A DNA stretch of 13,207 nucleotides. It comes from Bacteroidales bacterium UBA1711 (GTDB lineage: Bacteria > Bacteroidota > Bacteroidia > Bacteroidales > P3). Positions 6,944 through 13,207 of this stretch are shown in pieces; position 1 is the first letter of the stretch; each line of letters begins with the position of its first letter. The position numbers were made by a program, and so were the translations under genes. The notes below the pieces were generated by a model. That model did no database searches. It was not told the DNA's origin and saw nothing but the letters and a program-made list of their open reading frames with translations. The DNA is taken from assembly GCA_002317325.1 (NCBI GenBank), contig DCJB01000035.1, forward strand, positions 1 through 13,207. Reading direction: 5' to 3'.

Positions 6944-8917
6944 ATGATAGACCGCTCGCGGGTGAGCACCTTAGACGACTTCGACCCCGAGGAACCCTAC
7001 TTGGTGTTCCGCGGCACCATCAGCAATATGCACACCGTCGCCTCGGGACGCTCGCAGCGGTTGGAGGCCGAGTTCTGCGACGGCACCGGCACCGTGCTGC
7101 TGGTGTGGTTTCAGGGCATACGGTGGATAAAGGAGTCGCTGCGGCCGGGGGTGGTCTATTTGGTGATGGGCAAGCCCCAGCTGTTCGGCAGCACCTACCA
7201 AATAGCCCACCCCGAAATCGAGCCCGCCTCGCAAGACTCGGACCAGCAGAACCACCCCTTCCTCCCCGTCTATCACACCTCCGAGAAGGCCAAGCAGCGC
7301 GGCTTAGGCACCAAGGCCATAGCCCGTCTCACCGACACCTTGGTGCGGCTGCTGCCCCCGGTCATGGAAGAGACCCTCCCCCGCCCCGTGACGACAAAAT
7401 ACAGCCTCATGGCGCGGGCAGAGGCGCTGCGGCGCATCCACTACCCCGACACCCTCGAGCAATGGCAGCAGGCCGTCGGCCGCGAGAAGTTTGAGGAACT
7501 CTTCTACCACCAGTTGGACTACCAGTTCAGCCGCTCGACCCGCCGCAGCCATTCGGTGGGGCGGGTGTTCGGGGTGGTGGGTGAGCAGTTCAACGACTTC
7601 TACAGCCACCGGCTGCCCTTTCCGCTCACGGGGGCGCAGAAGCGGGTGGTGCGCGAAATCCGCGACGATATGCGCACAGGGCGCCAGATGAACCGCCTAC
7701 TGCAGGGCGACGTGGGGTCGGGCAAGACGCTGGTGGCCCTGCTCACCATGCTCATAGCCATAGACAACGGCTGCCAGGCCTGCCTCATGGCACCCACCGA
7801 GATACTGGCCCAGCAGCACCTCGCCGGCTTCCGCCGCCTCTTGGAGGGGCAGCCCGTGACGGTGGAGCTGCTTGCGGGCTCGCTCAAAGCCTCGCAAAAG
7901 CGGCAGATAAAGCAGCATGCCGCCGAGGGGGAGATAGACATCCTCGTGGGCACCCACGCCTTGATAGAGGACGACGTGAAGTTCTGCCGGCTGGGCTACG
8001 TAGTCATCGACGAACAGCACCGATTCGGGGTACAGCAGCGCGCCAAGCTGTGGGCCAAAAGCACCATCCCGCCCCACATACTGGTGATGACCGCCACCCC
8101 CATTCCCCGCACCTTGGCCATGACGCTCTACGCCGACCTCGACTGCAGCGTGATTGACGAGCTGCCCCCGGGGCGGCAGCCCGTCCGCACCTCGCACGGC
8201 ACCGACTCGCACCGGGCGCTGCTCTTCGCCTTCATGCGGCGGCAGATAGCCGCGGGGCGGCAGGTGTATGTGGTCTATCCGCTCATCAAGGAGAGCGAGA
8301 ACCTCGACCTCAAAGACCTGATGGACGGATACGATAGCATCACGCGCAGCTTCCCGCTGCCGCAGTACCAGATAAGCATCGTGCACGGGCAGATGGCGCC
8401 CGAGGCCAAGGCCTACGAGATGGACCGTTTCAAGCGTGGGGAGACCCACATCATGGTCTCCACCACGGTGATAGAGGTGGGGGTGGATGTGCCAAACGCC
8501 ACGGTGATGGTCATCGAGAACGCCGAGCGGTTCGGCCTCAGCCAGCTGCACCAACTGCGGGGACGCGTGGGACGCGGCGGCGGCAGTTCCTACTGCATCC
8601 TCATGACCAAGGACGACCTCAGCGCTACCGCCCGCAAACGCATAGAGACCATGTGCGCCACCACCGACGGTTTCGCCATTGCCGAAGCCGACCTCCGACT
8701 GCGCGGCCCGGGCGACCTGCAGGGGCTTCAGCAGTCGGGGCTGCCCGACTTCAAGCTGGCCGACATCGTGGATGACGAGCCGCTGGTATGCGCCACCCGC
8801 GACGAGGTGCGTATGCTCTTAGACTCAGACCCCGACCTGCGGCTGCCCGAACACGCCATGCTCCGCCGCCACATTGCTCAGAAACAGAACCTCCCCCAGT
8901 GGGAACAAATCAGCTGA
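6944..8917 (+). CDS. recG: ATP-dependent DNA helicase RecG
   Basis: RecG remodels stalled replication forks and branch-migrates Holliday junctions in the cytoplasm. From the first canonical ATG the product has 657 residues. An OB-fold wedge comes first (about 15-110, with WFQGIRW), then a superfamily 2 helicase core. Motif I is GDVGSGKT at 255-262 (Walker A K261), motif II is DEQH at 356-359, and MTATPIPRTLAMTLY is motif III. The second RecA lobe carries VSTTVIEVGVDVPNA and QLRGRVGRG. LRGPGDLQGLQQSG near the end is typical of RecG. The canonical start cuts off about 41 residues that are encoded upstream in frame (see the entry at 6821-6943), so the true start is uncertain. The stop is TGA, 20 nt before the next gene. 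Identity is not in doubt; only the 5' end is. Confidence 0.95.
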   Translation: MIDRSRVSTLDDFDPEEPYLVFRGTISNMHTVASGRSQRLEAEFCDGTGTVLLVWFQGIRWIKESLRPGVVYLVMGKPQLFGSTYQIAHPEIEPASQDSDQQNHPFLPVYHTSEKAKQRGLGTKAIARLTDTLVRLLPPVMEETLPRPVTTKYSLMARAEALRRIHYPDTLEQWQQAVGREKFEELFYHQLDYQFSRSTRRSHSVGRVFGVVGEQFNDFYSHRLPFPLTGAQKRVVREIRDDMRTGRQMNRLLQGDVGSGKTLVALLTMLIAIDNGCQACLMAPTEILAQQHLAGFRRLLEGQPVTVELLAGSLKASQKRQIKQHAAEGEIDILVGTHALIEDDVKFCRLGYVVIDEQHRFGVQQRAKLWAKSTIPPHILVMTATPIPRTLAMTLYADLDCSVIDELPPGRQPVRTSHGTDSHRALLFAFMRRQIAAGRQVYVVYPLIKESENLDLKDLMDGYDSITRSFPLPQYQISIVHGQMAPEAKAYEMDRFKRGETHIMVSTTVIEVGVDVPNATVMVIENAERFGLSQLHQLRGRVGRGGGSSYCILMTKDDLSATARKRIETMCATTDGFAIAEADLRLRGPGDLQGLQQSGLPDFKLADIVDDEPLVCATRDEVRMLLDSDPDLRLPEHAMLRRHIAQKQNLPQWEQIS

Positions 8918-8937
8918 CCCCCTAACACCCCCGACTC

Positions 8938-9348
8938 ATGCAGCTCAAAGCACTCGAAGGAGACTCACTCTCGTCCGGCGGACTCCGCCTCTACGCCTTC
9001 GCCGACGGCGACACGGCTGCGGGGTGTGTCGAACTATACAACTATGACCCTGTCAACCGCCGCGCTGCTGTGGGCATAGTGGTTGCCGAAAGCCTCCGCC
9101 GCCGGGGCAACGGACTGGCCATGCTGGCCGCCCTCGCCGACTTCTGCACGACCAACACCTCGCTCCACCAGCTCTACGCCGACGTGGCCGCCACCAACCG
9201 AGCCAGCCTCGGCCTCTTTGACAAGGCCGGATACACCCGCTGCGGCACCTTCGGCCAGTGGGTGGCAGCGGGCGACGGCTTCATCGACACCCACCGATTT
9301 CAACTCATCCTCAACCGTCAAAACCTCTTCCCAAAGCAAACGCCATGA
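8938..9348 (+). CDS. Small GNAT-family N-acetyltransferase
   Basis: The 136-residue product transfers an acetyl group from acetyl-CoA to an unknown amine. The acetyl-CoA loop is RRRGNG at 54-59, in the context VGIVVAESLRRRGNGLAMLAAL. NRASLGLFDKAGY (87-99) is the usual second half of the fold, and HQLYADV the strand before it. The RimJ/RimL-like relatives I know from Bacteroidales run to about 170-180 residues. Here the opening L-K-A-L-E-x-x-x-L (3-11) is joined almost directly to the strand GCVELYNYDP, so about 40 residues that normally form the first helices and the acceptor side appear to be missing. The gene follows recG by 20 nt and overlaps mltG at ATGA, so it sits in the same unit. The substrate cannot be told from the sequence. 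Confidence 0.82.
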   Translation: MQLKALEGDSLSSGGLRLYAFADGDTAAGCVELYNYDPVNRRAAVGIVVAESLRRRGNGLAMLAALADFCTTNTSLHQLYADVAATNRASLGLFDKAGYTRCGTFGQWVAAGDGFIDTHRFQLILNRQNLFPKQTP

Positions 9349-10352
9349 AACGAATTCTCGCCATTATTGCCGCCCTGCTGCTCTGCGGAGCCGCCACAGG
9401 CCTGCTGCTGCTCCGCCGACAGGCGCTGCCCATCGCCCAGCCCGTGCGAATCGAGCTGCCCACGGGCAGCGACTATGCGGCGCTGGTTGATTCACTCGAT
9501 GCCCACGGCTGCATTGTCAACCGCCCGCTCTTCGTCACCGCCGCCCGCCTGAGCGGCCTCGCCTCGCACGTAGTCCCGGGGAGCTACGAACTGCGGCCCG
9601 GCATGGGCTTGGTGCGGGTGGTGCACAAGCTGCGCGCCGGCCGCCAAGACCCCGTCCGCATCACGCTGAACAAGGTACGCACCCTCGCCCAGCTCTGCCA
9701 GTTCCTCGGCGACAAGCTGCAAGTCGAATCGGACACCCTCCTGTCCTGCTTCTCCGACCCAGAGTTCTGCCGCCGCCACGGCTCCACACCCGAGACAGTC
9801 ATAGGCCTGTTCCTGCCCAACACCTACGAGTTCTACTGGACCGTCACCCCCGACGAGCTGGCCGACCGCATGAACAAGGAGTCGGAACGCTTTTGGAAGA
9901 AGCGGGAGACGCGGCTCGAGGCCTTGAACCTCTCGAGGGACGAGGTGCTGACCCTCGCCTCCATTGTGGAAGAAGAGACCAACTGCGACGGCGAGAAGGC
10001 CGACATTGCCTCGGTCTATCTCAACCGGCTGCGCATCGGCATGGCCCTGCAGGCCGACCCCACGGTACGCTTCGCCGCCGGCGACTTCACGGTCCGCCGC
10101 ATCGGCGGCGCCATGCTGCAGAATCCCAGCCCCTACAACACCTACCGCCACACAGGGCTGCCCCCCGGACCCATCTGCACCCCCTCGGCGGCCTCGGTGG
10201 ATGCCGTCTTGGAGAACAAGCACACCGACTACCTCTTCTTCTGTGCCAAAGAGGACTTCTCGGGTCGCCACAGGTTTGCGTCCAATCTCACTCAGCACCA
10301 GCATAATGCACAACTTTTCCACCAAGCCCTCAACCAGCGGGGCATCAAATAG
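9345..10352 (+). CDS. mltG: Endolytic murein transglycosylase MltG (YceG-like)
   Basis: MltG cleaves nascent peptidoglycan strands inside the chain and so sets where glycan synthesis ends. The 335-residue product has one N-terminal membrane anchor (about 4-23, LAIIAALLLCGAATGLLLL), then a LysM-like portion with the domain's usual PGSYELRPGMG (78-87). The catalytic domain includes GLFLPNTYEF (154-163), LASIVEEET (204-212, catalytic E209 by analogy with E218 of the E. coli protein), YLNRLRIGMALQADPTV (225-241) and YNTYRHTGLPPGPICTP (264-280). Length and motif order are normal. The ATG at 9345 shares ATGA with the preceding stop and immediately precedes the anchor. An ATG further upstream in the same frame would add residues from the GNAT shadow and is rejected. 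The stop is TAG. This is the last gene of the long unit that begins with topA. Confidence 0.95.
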   Translation: MKRILAIIAALLLCGAATGLLLLRRQALPIAQPVRIELPTGSDYAALVDSLDAHGCIVNRPLFVTAARLSGLASHVVPGSYELRPGMGLVRVVHKLRAGRQDPVRITLNKVRTLAQLCQFLGDKLQVESDTLLSCFSDPEFCRRHGSTPETVIGLFLPNTYEFYWTVTPDELADRMNKESERFWKKRETRLEALNLSRDEVLTLASIVEEETNCDGEKADIASVYLNRLRIGMALQADPTVRFAAGDFTVRRIGGAMLQNPSPYNTYRHTGLPPGPICTPSAASVDAVLENKHTDYLFFCAKEDFSGRHRFASNLTQHQHNAQLFHQALNQRGIK

Positions 10353-10377
10353 CGAAGATATGGCGTCCGACGGTCCG

Positions 10378-10409
10378 TCCTACGGAGCCACCAGTGCGAC
10401 CGCGTAGGA
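10378..10409 (+). terminator. Weak hairpin downstream of mltG
   Basis: TCCTACG (10378-10384) is the exact reverse complement of CGTAGGA (10403-10409), with an 18-nt loop. It lies 26 nt after the mltG stop and ahead of the ffs promoter, so it could end the long upstream transcript. There is no T-tract after it (AAAAT follows), so it is not a classical intrinsic terminator. Confidence 0.25.
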
Positions 10410-10479
10410 AAATATGTCCGAAAAGTCCCCTGTCTTCCAGCCTCCTACGAGAACTGGCGAGAAAAATAAGCCAAAAAAG

Positions 10480-10509
10480 TTGCCAATTAAGAAAAAAGTA
10501 GTACTTTTG
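10480..10509 (+). promoter_or_regulatory. Bacteroidota-type promoter of the SRP RNA gene
   Basis: TACTTTTG at 10502-10509 is a perfect match to the -7 consensus TAnnTTTG. GTTG, holding the -33 TTG at 10480-10482, lies 19 nt upstream, the usual spacing. The stretch between is A-rich. The predicted start is about six bases downstream, at the first G of the RNA closing helix (10515). Confidence 0.85.
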
Positions 10510-10514
10510 CAATT

Positions 10515-10617
10515 GGGTAAGTCTTATACGACCAGCTCCCATTGAATCCCCCAGGGTAGGAATACAGCAAGGGTGTTTGGTTGTAGCGGTGCGATATAAT
10601 CAGCTTACCCTTTTTTT
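10515..10617 (+). ncRNA. ffs: Signal recognition particle RNA (4.5S, small bacterial type)
   Basis: This RNA pairs with Ffh to target nascent membrane proteins to the Sec translocon. The roughly 100-nt transcript folds as one long rod. GGGTAAG (10515-10521) pairs perfectly with CTTACCC (10604-10610), and TTATA (10524-10528) with TATAA (10595-10599). At the tip, GTA (10556-10558) and TAC (10563-10565) close a GGAA tetraloop (10559-10562). They are flanked by the conserved internal loop CAGG (10552-10555) opposite AGCA (10566-10569), followed by a CCC/GGG helix. That combination is the Ffh-binding core of domain IV. No Alu domain is present, so it is the short form. It has its own promoter and a run of seven T at the end. 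The exact ends are inferred from the promoter and closing helix. Confidence 0.93.
10604..10617 (+). terminator. Intrinsic terminator of ffs
   Basis: CTTACCC, the 3' arm of the closing helix of the SRP RNA, is followed directly by seven T (10611-10617). RNA folding itself thus provides the stem, and release would occur in the U-tract. The stem is long-range and only moderately strong, so some read-through into the ZIP gene 50 nt downstream is possible. Confidence 0.7.
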
Positions 10618-10667
10618 GTGTCCATAGCCTCCGCCCCGTCGGCACAACATAACAGTCCGATACCCAA

Positions 10668-11498
10668 ATGACAACACCCGTCCTCCTCTCCTACCTCCTC
10701 ATCTTCGCCGGCACGGCGGTGTGGAGCCTGCTCATTCCCGGCCGCCGCCGCGTGAAGCCCCAGACCATCGGATACATCAGCATCTTCGGCGGCGCATTCC
10801 TCTTCGCCTCCTGCTTCATCAACCTGGTGCCGCACCTCTTCTTGGGCGGCGAGCCCTACCGCTTCGTCACCCCGGTCATCCACTTCAAAGTGGCCGCCGC
10901 CGTGATGGCGGGATTCCTCGTGCAGCTGCTTCTCGAACAGCTCACCAAAGGAGCCGAGCACGGACACAACCACTGTCCCTGCTGCGAAGAGGAAGAAGAG
11001 GCCGAACTCCACCACCACGAGCACCTCAGCCACCCCGGCCGCTGCCACGACCACGCCGCCCACCCCGTGGCGGGGCTCCTCATCGGCCTCTCCATCCACG
11101 CCTTCCTCGAGGGGATGCCCCTCGTTGACCTCGACGGGGACATCCATCGGGGCCTCCTTTACGGCATCGTGCTGCACAACATACCCATCGCCCTCGTGCT
11201 GGCGGGGCTGTTCGCCGCCAACGGCTACTCGTTCCTCCGCTCCTTAGGGCTGCTGTCCCTCTTCGGTGCGATGACCCCCTTGGGGTCGCTTTGCAACCTC
11301 CTGCTGCTGCCGCCCAACGAGGTGCTGCAGAGCCTGCTCATGGGCATGGTGGTGGGCATACTGCTCCATGTGGCGGTGAGCATACTCTTCGACCACGACC
11401 ACAACACTTTCTCGTGGGGCAAGCTTGCCCTCATCGTTGCGGCCTTCGCCGCCGCCTACTTCACCCCGGGCTGCCCCGAGATATACCCGCTCTTGTAA
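10668..11498 (+). CDS. ZIP-family divalent metal transporter with a histidine-rich loop
   Basis: ZIP proteins move Zn2+, Fe2+ or related ions into the cytoplasm through the inner membrane. The 276-residue product has about eight hydrophobic segments (near 5-23, 35-58, 72-92, 134-152, 161-182, 188-212, 222-240, 252-266). The metal-binding helix 4 carries S-I-H-A-F-L-E-G (H144, E148), and helix 5 carries L-H-N-I-P-I (H170, P173). The family norm in helix 5 is H-x-x-P-E, so the second Glu is replaced by I174; I recall similar HxIPVA versions in other Bacteroidetes ZIPs. Residues 98-132, between helices 3 and 4, hold about ten His with CPCC and five consecutive Glu, a metal-binding cytoplasmic loop. 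No promoter box is visible between ffs and this gene, so it may depend on read-through. Metal specificity cannot be read from the sequence. Confidence 0.9.
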   Translation: MTTPVLLSYLLIFAGTAVWSLLIPGRRRVKPQTIGYISIFGGAFLFASCFINLVPHLFLGGEPYRFVTPVIHFKVAAAVMAGFLVQLLLEQLTKGAEHGHNHCPCCEEEEEAELHHHEHLSHPGRCHDHAAHPVAGLLIGLSIHAFLEGMPLVDLDGDIHRGLLYGIVLHNIPIALVLAGLFAANGYSFLRSLGLLSLFGAMTPLGSLCNLLLLPPNEVLQSLLMGMVVGILLHVAVSILFDHDHNTFSWGKLALIVAAFAAAYFTPGCPEIYPLL

Positions 11499-11584
11499 AC
11501 AGACAGCACGACACCGAGACAACAGACACCATTTCCACGACGACAAAGCCGTCCGCCATTCACCATCCACATTTCACCGACAAA

Positions 11585-12694
11585 ATGACCACCACCGAAA
11601 CCATCAAAGACCTCCTGACACGCAAAGAAGCCCTACGCCGCTTCCTCAACATCGAGACCCTCACCACCCAGATAGCCGAAGAAGAGCACAAAACCGAAGC
11701 CCCCGACTTCTGGAACGACCCCAAGGCCGCCCAGGCCGTGATGAAGGGCATCCAGTCCAAGAAAAGCTGGGTGAACGCCTTCAAGGTGGTTGATGACTCG
11801 TGCGGCGACCTGCAGGTGCTGGGCGAGTTCTTCGACTCGGGCGACGCCACCGAAGAGGAGGTGCTGGAGCAGATAGCCCAAACCCAGCCCCTCGTAGAAG
11901 GACTCGAGCTGAAAAATATGCTGCAAGGCGAGAGTGACCGCTTCGACGCGGTGCTCTCCATCAACGCCGGTGCCGGCGGCGTTGAAGCCCAGGACTGGGC
12001 CGAAATGCTCATGCGAATGTACATCCGCTACGCCGAACGCAACAACTACAAGGTGGCCATCTCCAACAGCCTTGACGGCGACGGGGCCGGCATTAAGTCC
12101 TGCACCATGCAGGTGGAGGGCGACTTCGCCTTCGGCTACCTCAAGAGCGAGACCGGCGTCCACCGCCTCGTGCGCGTGAGCCCTTTCAACGCCCAGGGCA
12201 AGCGCATGACCTCCTTCGCCTCGGTGAGCGTCACCCCGCTGGTGGACGACACCATCGAAGTGGTGGTGGATATGTCGCGCCTGAGCTGGGACACCTTCCG
12301 ATCCGGCGGTGCCGGCGGACAGAACGTCAACAAAGTGGAGTCGGGCGTCCGCCTCCGCTACCAGTACAAAGACCCCTACACCGGGGTCGAGGAAGAGATC
12401 CTCATTGAGAACACCGAGACTCGCGACCAGCCCAAGAACAAGGAAAACGCCATGCGGCTGCTCCGCTCGCAGCTTTACGACCGCGAAATGCAGCACCGCA
12501 TGGAGGAACAGGCCAAAATCAAAGCCAGCCAGAAGAAGATAGAGTGGGGTTCGCAAATCCGCAGCTACGTCATGGACGACCGCCGCGTGAAAGACCACCG
12601 CACCAACTATCAGACCGGCGACGTGACGGGCGTGATGGACGGCAAAATCGATGCCTTCATCAAGGCCTACCTCATGCAGTTCGGTGCCGAGTAG
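11585..12694 (+). CDS. prfB: Peptide chain release factor 2
   Basis: RF2 recognises UGA and UAA in the ribosomal A site and triggers peptide release. The 369-residue product has the N-terminal helical domain (1 to about 100), the codon-reading tripeptide S199-P200-F201 (in VRVSPFNAQGK), and the catalytic G244-G245-Q246 loop (SGGAGGQNVNKVESG), whose Gln is the site of PrmC methylation in the family. SPF rather than a PxT tripeptide separates it from RF1. The well-known programmed +1 frameshift is absent: where E. coli has CUU-UGA-C, this gene reads F-L-N-I-E without interruption. The ATG at 11585 is chosen because T-I-K-D-L-L begins the conserved part; the frame stays open far upstream only as a shadow of the ZIP gene. 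Its own stop is UAG, which RF2 does not read. It follows the ZIP gene by 86 nt without a visible promoter or terminator. Confidence 0.97.
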   Translation: MTTTETIKDLLTRKEALRRFLNIETLTTQIAEEEHKTEAPDFWNDPKAAQAVMKGIQSKKSWVNAFKVVDDSCGDLQVLGEFFDSGDATEEEVLEQIAQTQPLVEGLELKNMLQGESDRFDAVLSINAGAGGVEAQDWAEMLMRMYIRYAERNNYKVAISNSLDGDGAGIKSCTMQVEGDFAFGYLKSETGVHRLVRVSPFNAQGKRMTSFASVSVTPLVDDTIEVVVDMSRLSWDTFRSGGAGGQNVNKVESGVRLRYQYKDPYTGVEEEILIENTETRDQPKNKENAMRLLRSQLYDREMQHRMEEQAKIKASQKKIEWGSQIRSYVMDDRRVKDHRTNYQTGDVTGVMDGKIDAFIKAYLMQFGAE

Positions 12695-12717
12695 CGCCCG
12701 ACCCGCCCCCACTCAGG

Positions 12718-12753
12718 TTGAGTTCAGCCAACAGATGCCTTGAGTTCAACCAA
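12718..12753 (+). repeat. Near-perfect 14-nt direct repeat
   Basis: TTGAGTTCAGCCAA (12718-12731) recurs as TTGAGTTCAACCAA (12740-12753) with one mismatch and a period of 22 nt. It lies 23 nt after the prfB stop. No protein or mobile-element boundary is attached to it. It may be a binding site or chance. Confidence 0.5.
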
Positions 12754-13096
12754 TAATGCAACAGGGGCTTCAAGGCACAGCCATTTGAGTGTCGCAAAGA
12801 CACACCGCTTCCACAGCCGATAGGGAAACGGGGAAAGGACTGAGGATGTATTGGGCGGGGCGAGACGGGGGAGGTCTCGTTCATGAGTTCTCGGACGGGC
12901 ATTGGGGGGCGCACAATCCCACCCGGAGCAATCCAAACCTCACAAAGGGTCAACACGACCACCCTGCCGGACACCCCAGAGCAACTCCTCGCCCACTACT
13001 CAACACCTCTCAAAACCAAGGCTTTTACGCACAGCGGTTGAGGGGAAAAAATGGTATTTTTTTTGCATTAATTATGAGAAAGTAGAGAAAAAGGTG

Positions 13097-13104
13097 TATC
13101 TTTG
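13097..13104 (+). promoter_or_regulatory. Bacteroidota -7 promoter element
   Basis: TATCTTTG is a perfect match to TAnnTTTG, in AT-rich DNA 34 nt before the ATG of the last gene. A clean -33 TTTG is not at the usual distance; the nearest is TTTG at 13062-13065, about ten bases too far upstream. Confidence 0.65.
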
Positions 13105-13138
13105 CAGTTGCATTACCATAAAAAAAGCTTCTTGAGAT

Positions 13139-13207
13139 ATGCCTAACAACCTATCAACAAAGTTGATAACTTTGTTATCGCTTTTCCTTTTCGGTATTGG
13201 AATTACC
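13139..13207 (+). CDS. N-terminus of a membrane or exported protein (partial)
   Basis: ATG at 13139 opens 23 codons that run off the window end. After a short polar start with K8, the residues L9-I10-T-L-L-S-L-F-L-F-G-I-G-I are strongly hydrophobic, as in a signal peptide or first membrane helix. It lies about 34 nt after a good -7 box and is preceded by an A-rich leader without a Shine-Dalgarno motif, as expected in Bacteroidota. The codon use is visibly AT-richer than in the other genes. The product cannot be named from this fragment. Confidence 0.55.
   Translation, partial: MPNNLSTKLITLLSLFLFGIGIT
13156..13176 (+). repeat. Perfect 9-nt inverted repeat inside the start of the last gene
   Basis: AACAAAGTT (13156-13164) and its exact complement AACTTTGTT (13168-13176) are separated by GAT. 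They fall in codons 6-13 of the partial gene. They could form an mRNA hairpin near the start codon or a dyad for a DNA-binding protein; chance is possible because the sequence is AT-rich. Confidence 0.5.

Larger units (their letters stand above)
12695..13138 (+). other. Long intergenic region after prfB
   Basis: This stretch of about 444 nt holds no gene I can support. The open frames in it have no recognisable protein character and run into the AT-rich promoter zone. Visible features are a 14-nt near-identical direct repeat (12718 and 12740), an 8-nt inverted repeat TGCCTTGA/TCAAGGCA (12736-12743 and 12770-12777), a small hairpin CGAGAC/GTCTCG (12861-12866 and 12874-12879), and a promoter near 13097. 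None is followed by a T-tract, so no classical prfB terminator is seen. Confidence 0.6.

Noticed and set aside
9258..9344. Upstream start for mltG
   Set aside because: It would add GNAT shadow residues ahead of the membrane anchor; the ATGA overlap at 9345 fits the operon style.
11291..11584. Upstream extension of prfB
   Set aside because: The frame is open only because it shadows the ZIP gene; its residues do not resemble release factors, and conserved RF2 sequence begins at the Met at 11585.
12861..12879. CGAGAC/GTCTCG hairpin as a prfB terminator
   Set aside because: It lies about 170 nt after the stop and has no T-tract.
12789..13135. Open frames of 77-98 codons after prfB
   Set aside because: They show no recognisable features and run through the AT-rich promoter region.
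1..13207. A new defence, mobile or biosynthetic system
   Set aside because: All recognisable genes are housekeeping or envelope functions; I saw no integrase, transposase, toxin pair, repeat array or defence enzyme.

Overview
This window is 13.2 kb of ordinary, gene-dense bacterial chromosome. It most likely comes from a GC-rich member of the Bacteroidota, probably Bacteroidales. Three things point there. The intergenic spaces are AT-rich and hold Bacteroidota-type -7 boxes (TAnnTTTG). Start codons lack clear Shine-Dalgarno sequences. Several proteins (RecG, release factor 2, the glycosyltransferase, the PorT-like barrel, the ZIP transporter) match the Bacteroidales style I know. All supported genes are on the + strand. 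I saw no mobile element, CRISPR array, tRNA or rRNA.

Layout: 1-1137 encodes a secreted TPR protein. A 263-nt gap with a promoter-like box follows. From 1401 to 10352 there is a tightly packed run that looks like one transcription unit: topA, a GT2 glycosyltransferase fused to a remnant of a sugar-phosphate transferase, a PorT-like outer-membrane barrel, coaD, recG, a short GNAT acetyltransferase and mltG. Three junctions share 4 nt (GTGA or ATGA), two gaps are only 20 nt, and coaD runs directly into recG. After mltG comes a non-coding gene that ORF calling misses: the signal recognition particle RNA (ffs, about 10515-10617), with its own promoter and a T-tract terminator. A ZIP-family metal transporter and prfB follow. 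Then comes about 440 nt without a convincing gene, a promoter, and the first 23 codons of a protein with a hydrophobic N-terminus that is cut off by the window end.

Functionally this is a housekeeping and envelope cluster: DNA supercoiling (TopA), fork rescue (RecG), CoA synthesis (CoaD), glycan assembly, peptidoglycan strand release (MltG), membrane-protein targeting (SRP RNA), metal uptake and translation termination (RF2). I did not find a new multi-gene system. The points most worth checking are the coaD/recG junction, where RecG coding sequence extends 41 codons upstream of any canonical start while CoaD looks shortened and altered at its C-terminus; the GT2 protein whose C-terminal transferase module lacks its catalytic core; and the SRP RNA gene.
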